Assembly: GCA_014584315.1 (NCBI GenBank)
Contig: JACTNA010000018.1
Span: 274,645 to 338,644 of the forward strand
Origin: Planctomycetota bacterium
GTDB taxonomy: Bacteria > Planctomycetota > Phycisphaerae > Phycisphaerales > UBA1924
Direction: 5' to 3'
Length of the DNA: 64,000 nt
How positions within the stretch are numbered: the stretch's first letter is position 1; every line of letters starts with the position of its first letter. Below are positions 44,090 to 52,472 of this stretch, one piece after another. The notes under the pieces were generated by a model. That model did not search any database. It had not been told where the DNA came from and was given only the letters and a program-made list of their open reading frames with translations. The position numbers were made by a program, and so were the translations under genes.

Positions 44090-44932
44090 ATGCAACGGCT
44101 CCGTTCCGCGGCGGATCGCGCCATCCAGCGGGCGCGCAACTCGATCTGGGAGGTGGTGAACGCCGGGCGCTCGCTCCGCGCCGGGGCGAGCGCACCCGTC
44201 GCGAGGCCGCCCGTCCTCGCGCATTACCCGTCGTCCGATCCCGCGACGCATCGGCCGTGCTACGCGCTGCCGGATTGGATGGACCGAAGCGTCCCGTGGG
44301 TCGCCTCGTTGGAACGTTTGTACGCGATGCCCCCGTCGTGGCCCGGCTCGCTCTCGCCGGAGGCGGGGCTGCTGCTCTACGCCCTCGTGCGCAACGCCGC
44401 GCCGCGCGTCGTCGTCGAGACGGGCACGTTCATGAGCGTCAGCACGCACTGGATCGCGGCCGCGCTGCGCGATGCGGGCGCGGGCGGGGGCCTGCACTGC
44501 TTCGACAGGTTCGACATGCTGGCGTGGGCGCACCGCGACGCCCTGGCTACGGTCGGCGCGCCGGACGATCTCGCGTTCGTGCGCGATGCCCTGCGCCGGG
44601 CGGCCCTCGACGACCTCGTGACGCTGCACAAGGGCGACAGTGCTCGCACGATCGAGCGCGCCGCGCCGTCGCTTGCCGAGTCGGGGGTGCAACTCGCCTT
44701 CATCGACGGCGACCACACGCTCGGGGGCGTGATGCGCGACTTCCGCGCCGTCGAGCCGCTCCTCGACACCGGCGGCTACGTGGTGTTGCACGATGTCTTC
44801 CCCGACCAGTGCGGGCACGACGGCCCGCGACGATTCCTCGACGCCATAGCGGCGGACGAACGGTTCACCGTCTGCGACCTTTACACCGCGCCGTATAACT
44901 ACGGCATGTCCGTAATGAGACGAGTCCGCTGA
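44090..44932 (+). CDS. Class I SAM-dependent methyltransferase
   Basis: 280 residues. RVVVETGTFMSVSTHWIAAAL is motif I of a Methyltransf_24-type Rossmann fold. GLHCFDRFDMLAWAH gives the acidic residue of motif II, LHKGDSARTIERA motif III, and VQLAFIDGDHTLGGVMRDFRAV the family's IDGDH motif. VVLHDVFPD follows. Such enzymes often modify small molecules or glycans. ATG 44090 is the first in-frame ATG and the N-terminal 30 residues are Arg-rich and not conserved-looking. Divergent from sucC. Substrate unknown. Confidence 0.8.
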   Translation: MQRLRSAADRAIQRARNSIWEVVNAGRSLRAGASAPVARPPVLAHYPSSDPATHRPCYALPDWMDRSVPWVASLERLYAMPPSWPGSLSPEAGLLLYALVRNAAPRVVVETGTFMSVSTHWIAAALRDAGAGGGLHCFDRFDMLAWAHRDALATVGAPDDLAFVRDALRRAALDDLVTLHKGDSARTIERAAPSLAESGVQLAFIDGDHTLGGVMRDFRAVEPLLDTGGYVVLHDVFPDQCGHDGPRRFLDAIAADERFTVCDLYTAPYNYGMSVMRRVR

Positions 44933-45009
44933 CGCGCCGCTAACACACGCCCCTTCCGCGGCGTCTCCTCTGCGACGGCCATCACGCCGATCCGCACAGG
45001 AGACGAACG

Positions 45010-45768
45010 ATGCGAACATCCAGGCTCGTTACCGCCACGCTCGCCGGCTCGATCGGGCTTGCCGCCGCGGCGTCGATCGCCACCATCGCCCACGCGGGCG
45101 GCGGGGCGTGGGCCGCGGCCGAGCACGCGACGCTCGGCCCCCCCCTTGTCTGCGTCGAGGTCGAGATCGGCGACGCGAAGAGCCTGCCGTGGGGCAAGGG
45201 CGCGTTCGCGGGCGCGGGCAAGAGCGCGAACCCGCAGCGCATCGCCGAGCAGACGCTCGAACTCCTCGCCGCCACCGACTCGACGCTCGTCCGCATGGAG
45301 ACGCTCCGGCGCGCGACCGTCTACACGCACCGGGACGAGGCCGCGTGCGGCGGGCTGCTCGCGCGGCTGGCGTGGATCGCGCTGGACCGCGAGGCCGACC
45401 CGGGCGCGAGCGCCGCCGACCGCGCCCGCGCGTGGTTCGACGCGGGCTACTTCGCCGCGTGTCTCTGGCACATGAACGTCAGCCCCCACAAGGCCCGTCC
45501 GGGCTTCGCGGCGGACGTGCAGGGGTACGCGTGGCTCGTCCGTGCGATCGAACTCTCGGGCGGCGATCCCGCGATGGAGTTCGCGGCCGCGAACGCCGCG
45601 CACCCCGGCGTGCGCAAGAGCCAGCGCGACCTGTACGAAGCGCACATGAGCCGTGCGATCCGCGGCGCGGGCGAGGGGACGCCGCTGCTTCGCGAGAACA
45701 TCGACGCGCACCTCGCCCACTGGAACGAGTCCGCCGCCGCCATTCTCCGCACGGCGGACTCGCGGTAA
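45010..45768 (+). CDS. Secreted protein of unknown function upstream of an ECF sigma gene
   Basis: 252 residues. Signal peptide MRTSRLVTATLAGSIGLAAAASIATIAHAG. The mature part is helical, with AEQTLELLAATDSTLVRMETLRRATVYT, WFDAGYFAACLWHMN and VRKSQRDLYEAHMSRAIRG. No family recognised. A GGAG ribosome site precedes the ATG. It ends 9 bases before the sigma factor gene, so it probably shares its transcript and may be sensed by, or depend on, that system (inference). Confidence 0.72.
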   Translation: MRTSRLVTATLAGSIGLAAAASIATIAHAGGGAWAAAEHATLGPPLVCVEVEIGDAKSLPWGKGAFAGAGKSANPQRIAEQTLELLAATDSTLVRMETLRRATVYTHRDEAACGGLLARLAWIALDREADPGASAADRARAWFDAGYFAACLWHMNVSPHKARPGFAADVQGYAWLVRAIELSGGDPAMEFAAANAAHPGVRKSQRDLYEAHMSRAIRGAGEGTPLLRENIDAHLAHWNESAAAILRTADSR

Positions 45769-45777
45769 GGTGATCGC

Positions 45778-46401
45778 GTGGACCAGCCCGCGTCCGGCCC
45801 GCCACAGGCCCTCGGCGTCGCGCCCCACACGGGGGCGCGGGCGCCGCGCGCGCCGGCCGAGACCGCCGCGCCGGAGACGCCCGACGCCGTGCTTGTGGCC
45901 CGCGCCCGCGCGGGCGATCGCGGCGCCTTCGCCGACCTCTACGTGCGCTACGCGGGGCTGGTGCGTGCGGTGCTGCTGGTGCGGGCGCCGCGCTCGGACT
46001 GCGACGACCTGTCGCAGGACGTCTTCATCCGCGCCTGGCAGCGCCTCGACGACCTGCGCCGCGACGATGCGCTCGGCGCGTGGCTCGCCGCGATGGCCCG
46101 CGCCCGTGCTGCCGATCACCGCCGCGGCGCCGCCCGGCGGGCGCGGCGAGAGGCCGCGGTCGTGCACGAGCGACACGATCTCCCGCGCGACGGCATCACG
46201 GCCGAGCGTGCCCTGGCGGCGATCCGCTCGCTCCCCGAGGCGTACCGCGACACGCTCGCACTTCGACTCATCGAGCAGATGCCCGGCCCGCTCATCGCCC
46301 GGCGGCTCGGGATGACCGAAGGCTCCGTCCGCGTGAACCTTCACCGGGGCATGAAGCTCCTGCGCGAGCGGCTCGGCATGGACGAGGAGGCCCGACCATG
46401 A
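45778..46401 (+). CDS. ECF-type RNA polymerase sigma factor
   Basis: 207 residues from GTG 45778. After a Pro/Ala-rich N-terminal extension of about 37 residues, region 2 reads AFADLYVRYAGLVRAVLLVR and CDDLSQDVFIRAWQRL. Region 4 is LPEAYRDTLALRLIEQM followed by PGPLIARRLGMTEGSVRVNLHRGMKLLRERL. There is no separate anti-sigma gene, but the next gene encodes a FecR-like membrane protein whose ATG overlaps this stop, which suggests that it plays that part. Confidence 0.9.
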   Translation: MDQPASGPPQALGVAPHTGARAPRAPAETAAPETPDAVLVARARAGDRGAFADLYVRYAGLVRAVLLVRAPRSDCDDLSQDVFIRAWQRLDDLRRDDALGAWLAAMARARAADHRRGAARRARREAAVVHERHDLPRDGITAERALAAIRSLPEAYRDTLALRLIEQMPGPLIARRLGMTEGSVRVNLHRGMKLLRERLGMDEEARP

Positions 46402-47408
46402 CTCCCCCCCCCGACGGCCGCTACCTCTGGGACCCCGCCGCAGAGCCGGACCAGCGTGTCGCCGCGCTCGAGCGCGCGCTGCGGACCGAGCGGGCCGCGC
46501 CCGACCCGGACGCCCTCATCGCCGCGCTCCCGGGGCGAGACCCCGCGGCGCACGGCACGCGCTTTCGCGCGCTCGCGTTGCCTCGATCGCCGTTCGTGCG
46601 CACCGCCCTCGCCGCGGCGGCCGCGCTCGCCCTTGCGCTGGTCGGCTGGGTCGCGGTTCGGCCCGCACTCTCGCCCCCGTGGGAGATCGCCGCGCTCGAT
46701 GGCGACGTGCTCGTCGGCTCGTCGTCGCTCTCGGGCACGCGCGGCTGGCGCGAGGGCCGGTGGGTGGAAACGCCCGAAGGCTCGCGGGCCCGCCTGACCG
46801 GCTCCGGCGTCGGGCGCGTGACGGTCGAGGGCGGCTCGCGGCTGCGGCTGCTGCGGGCCGCGTCCGACGAGCACCGCCTCGAACTCGCGCGCGGCAGCAT
46901 CAGCGCGTTCATCTACGCCCCCCCCCGCCTCTTCTTCGTCGAGACTCCGGCCGCCACCGCGATCGACATGGGCTGCGCCTACGACCTCGACGTCGACGAG
47001 CGCGGCGACGGGCGCCTCCGCGTCACCGCCGGCTGGGTCGAGTTGCAGGCCTCGCCCGCGGCCTCGCGCGTGCCGGCGGGCGCGTCCTGCCGCATCTTCG
47101 CTTCGACAGGCCCCGGCATCCCGGTCTTCGACGACGCCCCGCCCTCGGTCCACGCCGCCGCCGGCGCGCTCGAGCGCGACGCCGCCGACGCCGAGGCCCT
47201 GGCCGCCCTGCTCGCCGCGGCCCGCCCGCGCGACTCGCTCACGCTCTGGCACCTCGTCCCTCGCACGGAGGGCGACGCGCGCGCCGCCGTCGTCGCGCGG
47301 CTCGCCGAGATCGCGCCCCCGGCCGACGAAGCGGACGCCGCGGCGGCCGCCGCCCTCGACGCCGACTCGCTCGAACGGTGGTGGCGCGACCTGCGCCTCG
47401 CGTGGTGA
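46398..47408 (+). CDS. FecR-like membrane protein, probable sigma-factor partner
   Basis: 336 residues. One transmembrane segment, FVRTALAAAAALALALVGWVAV (about 67-88), separates a cytoplasmic N-terminus of about 65 residues from a periplasmic FecR-type domain (WREGRWVETPEGSRARLTGSG, VTVEGGSRLRLLRA, LELARGSISAFIYAPPRLFFVETP, AIDMGCAYDLDV). In surface-signalling systems such proteins relay an outer signal to an ECF sigma. The ATG overlaps the sigma stop (ATGA). The gene has two runs of nine C, one at codons 3-5 (46404-46412) and one at about 46918-46926. Confidence 0.85.
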   Translation: MTPPPDGRYLWDPAAEPDQRVAALERALRTERAAPDPDALIAALPGRDPAAHGTRFRALALPRSPFVRTALAAAAALALALVGWVAVRPALSPPWEIAALDGDVLVGSSSLSGTRGWREGRWVETPEGSRARLTGSGVGRVTVEGGSRLRLLRAASDEHRLELARGSISAFIYAPPRLFFVETPAATAIDMGCAYDLDVDERGDGRLRVTAGWVELQASPAASRVPAGASCRIFASTGPGIPVFDDAPPSVHAAAGALERDAADAEALAALLAAARPRDSLTLWHLVPRTEGDARAAVVARLAEIAPPADEADAAAAAALDADSLERWWRDLRLAW

Positions 47409-47540
47409 AGCCCGCACCACGAGCCGCCGCTGCCAGGCTTCGTCCCGCTCGACGACGGGGTGTGCTCGATGGGGTACCGCAGCCAAGTAGTTGCCCTTGT
47501 TTTTTATTGTACCGTCGAGAATCGGTCCCAGGATGGGGAA

Positions 47541-47583
47541 GTACAGGGTTGACGTGCCTGTATTGTACCTGTATACTGACTGC
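47541..47583 (+). promoter_or_regulatory. Near-consensus sigma-70 promoter with operator-like repeats, positioned for a leaderless mRNA
   Basis: -35 TTGACG at 47549-47554, a 17-base spacer, -10 TATACT at 47572-47577. The expected +1 falls on 47584, the A of the ATG of the following gene. CCTGTAT occurs at 47557-47563 and 47568-47574, 11 bases apart, and the inverted word GTACAGG lies at 47541-47547. TATTGTACC is present at 47505-47513 and again at 47561-47569. Repeats over the core promoter suggest a repressor site. Confidence 0.75.
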
Positions 47584-48195
47584 ATGGGCACAATACGGGA
47601 TGCCAGGAGGGTACTCGCGGATGCCGAAGGGCACCTGCGTCAGTTGATCGAAGACGGCCTCAAGGAGCAACGGTACTCCGATGTTGCGGAAATCGCCGGG
47701 CTTGCACAGGGAGTCGCGCGTTTGCTGCAAGGCCACACGGCTACCGCGAACGCGGAGGCTGCCGCCGCCCAGTCGAGTACGCCGTATCCGCCGCAAGCGG
47801 CACCGGTGAGGAAGGCGGCCGGGAAGCCAGCAAAGGCCGATTACCCGCGGTTCGAGCGCGACGGGGACAAGCTCGTCAAGGTAGGCTGGTCGAAGAAGAA
47901 TAAGTCCGCCTACGAGCACCGAGCGCCGAAGGAGGCCGTGATCGCCTTCGCTCGTCACCTTTCTGGCTCCGTGCCGGATGGCAAGTTGTTTGTGGTGGAG
48001 GATCTGCTGCCAGTGCCGGATGTCGCCAATGGCGGAGAGTTGCCCGCGTATCAGGTCTATCTGGCCCTTGCGTGGCTGCGAAGCACCGGAGCGGTAGACA
48101 AAAAAGGTCGCGATGGATATGTACTAAGACGGGGCGCTCTCGGCGACGGCGCTTTGGAACGACTCTGGGCGGGCCTCCCCGCTCGTTCTGCGTGA
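47584..48195 (+). CDS. Small basic protein with helical N-terminus and winged-helix-like C-terminus (accessory module gene 1)
   Basis: 203 residues. The start ATG 47584 coincides with the transcription start expected from the promoter, and translation further upstream would run through the promoter. Residues 1-50 are helical (MGTIRDARRVLADAEGHLRQ, YSDVAEIAGLAQGVARLL). An Ala/Pro-rich linker follows. The C-terminal 110 residues read YPRFERDGDKLVKVGWSKK, EHRAPKEAVIAFARHL and YQVYLALAWLRSTGAVDKKG, then YVLRRG, which looks like a winged helix. No named family recognised. It lies 18 bases before the GHKL ATPase gene, so one operon. A DNA-binding or specificity role, perhaps autoregulation, is inferred only. 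Confidence 0.72.
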   Translation: MGTIRDARRVLADAEGHLRQLIEDGLKEQRYSDVAEIAGLAQGVARLLQGHTATANAEAAAAQSSTPYPPQAAPVRKAAGKPAKADYPRFERDGDKLVKVGWSKKNKSAYEHRAPKEAVIAFARHLSGSVPDGKLFVVEDLLPVPDVANGGELPAYQVYLALAWLRSTGAVDKKGRDGYVLRRGALGDGALERLWAGLPARSA

Positions 48196-48213
48196 CGGCA
48201 GGGGGGCTCTTCC

Positions 48214-50757
48214 ATGCCACAGTTTTCTGATGCCCAAGTTCAGGAGCTAGCGATCGACTTGCTCAGGGCCGACAGCGAGGAAGCCGTAGTGCAGATTCTC
48301 GAAGATGCGCAACTCTGGAACGATTCGGGATGTTGGCGTTTGCTTGGCGACGATGAGAACAACTTCAAGACAGTCGGTGCCCAGCAGGCGAGGCCGGCAC
48401 CGGCACTAGTCGAGAAGCTTATCAATTCGGTTGATGCCCGTCTCACCGGTGCATGCCTCCGCGCCGGGATCGACCCGACATCACCGCAAGCCCCGCGATC
48501 CATCGTCGCAGCACGCAAGACGTTCTTTGGCGCTCTAGATCGGACGGAGCTTGCGAAAGGAATTACCTTGGCGATAACCGGCGCTCGTCCGCAGCACGGA
48601 GGCATGCCATGTCTCACTATCTGCGATACTGGTGAAGGCCAGACCCCCGCGGCCGTGCCCGACACGTTCATGTCGATCGACCGCAAGAACAAACTGCGTA
48701 TCCCGTTTGTGCAGGGCAAGTTCAACATGGGCGGTACCGGAGCGCTCATGTTCTGCGGCAAGCGCAAGCTGCAGTTGCTTATCACCCGCCGAGACCCGGA
48801 GGTTCTGTGCCGGCATCCCTCACTTGACCCAAGAGCGGGCGAGTGGGCGGTGACGATCGTTCGCCGCGAAACCCCGCCTGAAGGACCCGGACAGGTTCGC
48901 AATCCGTACTTCAAATACCTCGCACCCATCGGAGCTGACACTGCGCCGGCGAGAGGAGAAGTCCTGTCGTTCTCGGCGCCATCTCTTGACTTGATGCCTT
49001 TGGAGAACAAGGCATATGCACGCCCAATGCAGTGGGGCTCGTGCATAAAGCTCTATGACTACGACATGCGGGGATTCAAAGGCCACATCCTCCGTACCGG
49101 CGGACTGCTCGCGCGACTTGAAGTCCTGCTACCTGAAGTTGCCCTACCCATCCGTGCACACGAGTGTCGGGATGGACTTCGCGGGCATGCGGGCAGCTTC
49201 GACACGAACCTCATTGGTTTGCGAGAGCGCCTAGAGGCAAGTCGCGGCGATAGTCTCGAGCCCGGATACCCGGCGTCGCTCACGCTCAACGTGCAGGGGC
49301 AGCCGTTGACGGCGAGAGTTTACGCCTTCAAGGGTGACAACGCCAACCGATACCGTGTGGACCAGGGCGTCGTGTTTACCATCAACGGCCAGACGCACGG
49401 GTGGTTCCCGAAGAGTTTCTTCGAGAGGAAGCGGGTCAAGATGGGCCGGCTCGCTAAGTCGTTACTCATCGTCGTGGATTCCACGGAGATCTCTGTGGAT
49501 GCGCGTGCCGATCTGTTCAAGAACAGTCGCGACCGCCTAAGCGGTGGCGAGCTTCGTAGAGACATTGAGGAAGAGCTTGAAACGCAGGTCGCAAACCATC
49601 CCGGGCTGCGCGAGCTGCGCGAGCGCCGACGCCGCGAGGAACTCACCGAGAAGCTCAGCGAGGCGAAGCCGTTGGAGGACGTGTTGAAGGCGATCTTGAA
49701 GACGTCGCCTAGTCTGTCGAAGCTATTTCTGATGGGTCAGCGCCTCAGTGCCCCCTTCCGCACCAGCCCGAAGGGCACTGGTGGTGGCGACGGAGGTGGT
49801 ACGGAGGGTGTCGCAGGGGACTTCAAGGGAAAACGCCACCCCAGCTTCTTTCGCTTCGAGAAGCTCAAGGACGGCGACTCGCTTCAACGGACTTGCGAAC
49901 AGGGGCGTCGCTGCCGTCTCAAGTTCGTCACCGATGTCGAGAACGAGTACTTCTTTCGTGACAGGGATCGCGGGAGATACCACGTCGAGGTCGTGGCGGG
50001 CGCGCTGGAAGGTCGGGAACTGACTACGAGCGTCAATCTTTTCAACGGCATCGCCAACTGGAACGTGGCCATTCCCGAAGAGGATGTCGCTGTTGGCGAC
50101 ACTCTCACGCTGCAATTCTCCGTCGAGGACGATGTCCTGGCCGACCCCATCGTAAACATTGCGAAGGTGACTATTGCTCATAGGAACACCCACGAACCGG
50201 GAGACTCCGGGGAGCGGCGAAAGCGGACTGGCGGAAAGGACCCGAGCGCGGGTGGTGCTGGATCTGGCAAGGGCAACAAAGGCGAGAGCGACGAAGGGCC
50301 ACCCGCAGGTATTGAGCTCCCCCGCATCCACAAAGTGCGAAAGAACGGCTGGGAGGAGCGAGGCTTCGACGAGCACTCGGCATGCACGGTGATCGACGAA
50401 GGATCTGGCGACGAGGGGGATGACCGTAGCGTGTACGAGTTCTACGTCAACGTTGATAATATCTTTCTACAGACGGACATGAAACACGGGGACCGTGATG
50501 CTGCCATCATCGAAACAAAGTTCATTTACGGCAACGTGCTCGTTGGTCTTGCCTTGATCCACGACGCGAAACGAACGGAAGCGGCAAGGAGACAGGGCGA
50601 GTGTTCCGAAAGCGAAGAGGAAGAGGAGCCTATCGCCAGGCGCATCGAGCAGGTCACACGCGCACTGGGTCCATTTCTTGTGCCGATGGTCGACTATCTC
50701 GGTGGACTCGACGCCGAGAATGTATCGGAACTCTCGCAGGCGGGCGACGAGGACTGA
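48214..50757 (+). CDS. GHKL (Bergerat-fold) ATPase of restriction/defence type (accessory module gene 2)
   Basis: 847 residues. The ATP-binding motifs are complete: N-box ALVEKLINSVDARL (Glu67, Asn71, Asp74), G1 box ICDTGEGQTP (Asp138, Gly140, Gly142), G2 box GKFNMGGTGAL (residues 168-178). A transducer-like region includes FTINGQTHGWFPKSFF and KSLLIVVDSTEIS. Then comes a charged helix, DRLSGGELRRDIEEELETQV to RERRRREELTEKL, a Gly-rich linker at about 516-530, and a beta-rich domain (YFFRDRDRGRYHVEVVAGAL, VNLFNGIANWNVAIP). A second Gly/Ser/Lys linker and a C-terminal mixed domain complete it. MutL/MORC-like ATPases of this general plan are known partners of DNA methylases in R-M loci. Which end product they drive here is unknown. 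GGGGGGC precedes the ATG. Confidence 0.82.
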   Translation: MPQFSDAQVQELAIDLLRADSEEAVVQILEDAQLWNDSGCWRLLGDDENNFKTVGAQQARPAPALVEKLINSVDARLTGACLRAGIDPTSPQAPRSIVAARKTFFGALDRTELAKGITLAITGARPQHGGMPCLTICDTGEGQTPAAVPDTFMSIDRKNKLRIPFVQGKFNMGGTGALMFCGKRKLQLLITRRDPEVLCRHPSLDPRAGEWAVTIVRRETPPEGPGQVRNPYFKYLAPIGADTAPARGEVLSFSAPSLDLMPLENKAYARPMQWGSCIKLYDYDMRGFKGHILRTGGLLARLEVLLPEVALPIRAHECRDGLRGHAGSFDTNLIGLRERLEASRGDSLEPGYPASLTLNVQGQPLTARVYAFKGDNANRYRVDQGVVFTINGQTHGWFPKSFFERKRVKMGRLAKSLLIVVDSTEISVDARADLFKNSRDRLSGGELRRDIEEELETQVANHPGLRELRERRRREELTEKLSEAKPLEDVLKAILKTSPSLSKLFLMGQRLSAPFRTSPKGTGGGDGGGTEGVAGDFKGKRHPSFFRFEKLKDGDSLQRTCEQGRRCRLKFVTDVENEYFFRDRDRGRYHVEVVAGALEGRELTTSVNLFNGIANWNVAIPEEDVAVGDTLTLQFSVEDDVLADPIVNIAKVTIAHRNTHEPGDSGERRKRTGGKDPSAGGAGSGKGNKGESDEGPPAGIELPRIHKVRKNGWEERGFDEHSACTVIDEGSGDEGDDRSVYEFYVNVDNIFLQTDMKHGDRDAAIIETKFIYGNVLVGLALIHDAKRTEAARRQGECSESEEEEEPIARRIEQVTRALGPFLVPMVDYLGGLDAENVSELSQAGDED

Positions 50758-50758
50758 G

Positions 50759-51961
50759 TCACTGTGCTTCGTGTATCAGCACTACTTCTCGTGACGACGA
50801 CAGGTCGCCCTTGAAGCTCGCATGCCACCTCCGACCAGGCACGTCACGCCAGATGCGTCGCGCTCCGTTGTCACGCACCTCGCAGAACCCAGCACGTTCC
50901 ATGACGCCCATGTAGCGACGAAGTTGGCGGTCGGGTTCGGAGAATGCGATCATCTGCGCCATGATCGCGCCGGGCTTCATCACGCGGCGGATCGCCGCGA
51001 AGCTCGCCTCCGCCTTCTCAAAGTACTTGTCCTCGGCCTTGCGCCTGCGGTCCGCGAAGTTGTAGAACGCCGAACCGCACCCGTCATTGCACGCCGCGAT
51101 CCAGTACGGTGCGTCGGTTTCTTTCCTGCCGTCCACTTGCCAGCGGTGGTAGAGCATGTGGATGCCGGGGTACGGCGGCGAGGTCACGACGAGATCAGCC
51201 AGCCCAGCGGTGCGGATGCGTGTGTCGCGGTCGATTTGCTCTGCGTCGTTCTGCCGGAGAACCGGGGTGTGCGGTTCCACCCCTGCTGCATCCAGCGCCT
51301 CCGCCACCTCGCGCATGCCCGCCAACATCTCGGCTGCGGTTGTAACGACCCGATCGCGGAACTCGGACGCGGTCGGCATTCGACGGCGCCCGTTCAGTGC
51401 CCACTGCCCGACATTGAGCAGGACACAACGTGCAAACGATCTGGAGCGTGCAGTAGGCAACTCGGCGTCAGCCGACACAAGGCAGAGCGCGATGGTCTTG
51501 CGGAGCCAGCGGGCCCCAGGAAGCGCCATGTTGCGAGGCACGCGCGCCACTTCGGGGCAATCAGACAGGACTACGTCCGCGCATCGGAGAGATGGCACAA
51601 CCTCAGACGACCAGGCGGCTATTGCCTGCGCCTCGCGGTGTGACAGTGTGGTGACCTTGGCGCGTGTAACGAACAAAGACAGCGAGTTGATGTCAGATCC
51701 GATTGCGCGGCGGCCGCTGACCATCGCTTCCAGCACCGTCGTGCCCCCACCCATGTACGGGTCGAGCACAATCTGACCGGGAGTTGAATAAGCCTGAATG
51801 CACGTTCGGGCGAACGCTGGCGAGAAGCGAGCGGGGTAGCGGTAGAAGCGATGCGTCAAGCCAGTGATTGGCGCCTGGTCGAGTGCTGCTGCCCTCACCG
51901 CAGCGATAGCGTCAATGCTTCGATGGGACGATCGCCGTGGCATCCGTGCATTCCGACCCAT
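50759..51961 (-). CDS. DNA methyltransferase (N4-cytosine/N6-adenine amino type, accessory module gene 3)
   Basis: 400 residues from ATG 51961, which has AGGA five bases upstream. An in-frame TTG six codons earlier is the alternative start. The N-terminal TGLTHRFYRYPARFSPAFA leads into motif I, VLDPYMGGGTTVLEAM (DPYMGGGTT at residues 67-75), and GSDINSLSLFVTRAK. The catalytic motif IV is VVTSPPYPG, with TSPPY at 260-264, which favours N4-cytosine or N6-adenine methylation. Motif I precedes motif IV with about 185 residues between, room for target recognition. The stop lies 1 base from the stop of the GHKL gene, tail to tail. Codon use is as A/T-tolerant as its partner and unlike the flanking genes. 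Likely host-DNA marking; no nuclease gene is adjacent. Confidence 0.88.
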   Translation of the reverse strand: MGRNARMPRRSSHRSIDAIAAVRAAALDQAPITGLTHRFYRYPARFSPAFARTCIQAYSTPGQIVLDPYMGGGTTVLEAMVSGRRAIGSDINSLSLFVTRAKVTTLSHREAQAIAAWSSEVVPSLRCADVVLSDCPEVARVPRNMALPGARWLRKTIALCLVSADAELPTARSRSFARCVLLNVGQWALNGRRRMPTASEFRDRVVTTAAEMLAGMREVAEALDAAGVEPHTPVLRQNDAEQIDRDTRIRTAGLADLVVTSPPYPGIHMLYHRWQVDGRKETDAPYWIAACNDGCGSAFYNFADRRRKAEDKYFEKAEASFAAIRRVMKPGAIMAQMIAFSEPDRQLRRYMGVMERAGFCEVRDNGARRIWRDVPGRRWHASFKGDLSSSREVVLIHEAQ

Positions 51962-52092
51962 CTGCTTCCTATCGACCAAACCGGGAATGGTCCGAGATGT
52001 ACAACCAGCAGAGGCTCCCAGCAGGATACCCCCAATCTGTTGGGAAGCAATGGCGGGGCGAGATCGCTCTGTTCACATCCGTATGATCCCGG

Positions 52093-52158
52093 CGGGGTGG
52101 CATCGAGCCACTCGACCGTGCCGCCGCGTTCGGCCTTGCGAACTCGGTGCTGCCGGGG
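52093..52158. repeat. 66-bp imperfect direct repeat, copy A
   Basis: Begins CGGGGTGGCATCGAG and ends GCTGCCGGGG. It aligns without gaps to 52515-52580 with 8 differences in 66 positions. The copies lie 422 bases apart in the non-coding end of the accessory island. Confidence 0.85.
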
Positions 52159-52461
52159 GTTGGGCACGGGGCAGCAGCACCGACTCCGGCCCCGAGCAGC
52201 CGAAGTCCGTGGCACGATGGAAAGTCGGTGCCACCTGCCACGGGACGATCGGCTGGGCCTGGGTGTCGCTCTTCTTTCTACTTCGTCGGCATCGTCTTCC
52301 TGCTGGCCGTGCTGCTCGTGCAGTGCCGGAGCGTCGGCCGGGCCGCGGGCTGGTGGGGGACGGGCCACGCTGCGGCCGCGCAGCGGGAGGTTTCTGCCGG
52401 CGCGCAGGAGGGCACGGGCGATCCGCCCGGCTCCGTCGCCCGCGAAGACTCGCAACCCTGA
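52147..52461 (+). CDS. Possible small membrane protein (start uncertain)
   Basis: An open frame whose second half reads FYFVGIVFLLAVLLVQ, a good single membrane segment, followed by a Cys and a Gly/Ala-rich, then Pro/Glu-containing tail to the TGA at 52459-52461. Third codon positions in this half are mostly G or C, as in real genes of this genome. The N-terminal half, from ATG 52147, overlaps repeat copy A and is not convincing, and I find no good ribosome site. Could be a broken gene or chance. Confidence 0.28.
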   Translation: MLPGVGHGAAAPTPAPSSRSPWHDGKSVPPATGRSAGPGCRSSFYFVGIVFLLAVLLVQCRSVGRAAGWWGTGHAAAAQREVSAGAQEGTGDPPGSVAREDSQP

Positions 52462-52472
52462 CGGCCGCGCTC

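Noticed and set aside
52207..52243. Alternative hairpins (CCGTGGCA with TGCCACGG; GTGGCAC with GTGCCAC)
   Set aside because: Stems of 7-8 bp with long loops are easy to find in such GC-rich DNA; no T run and no gene-end position to support a terminator.
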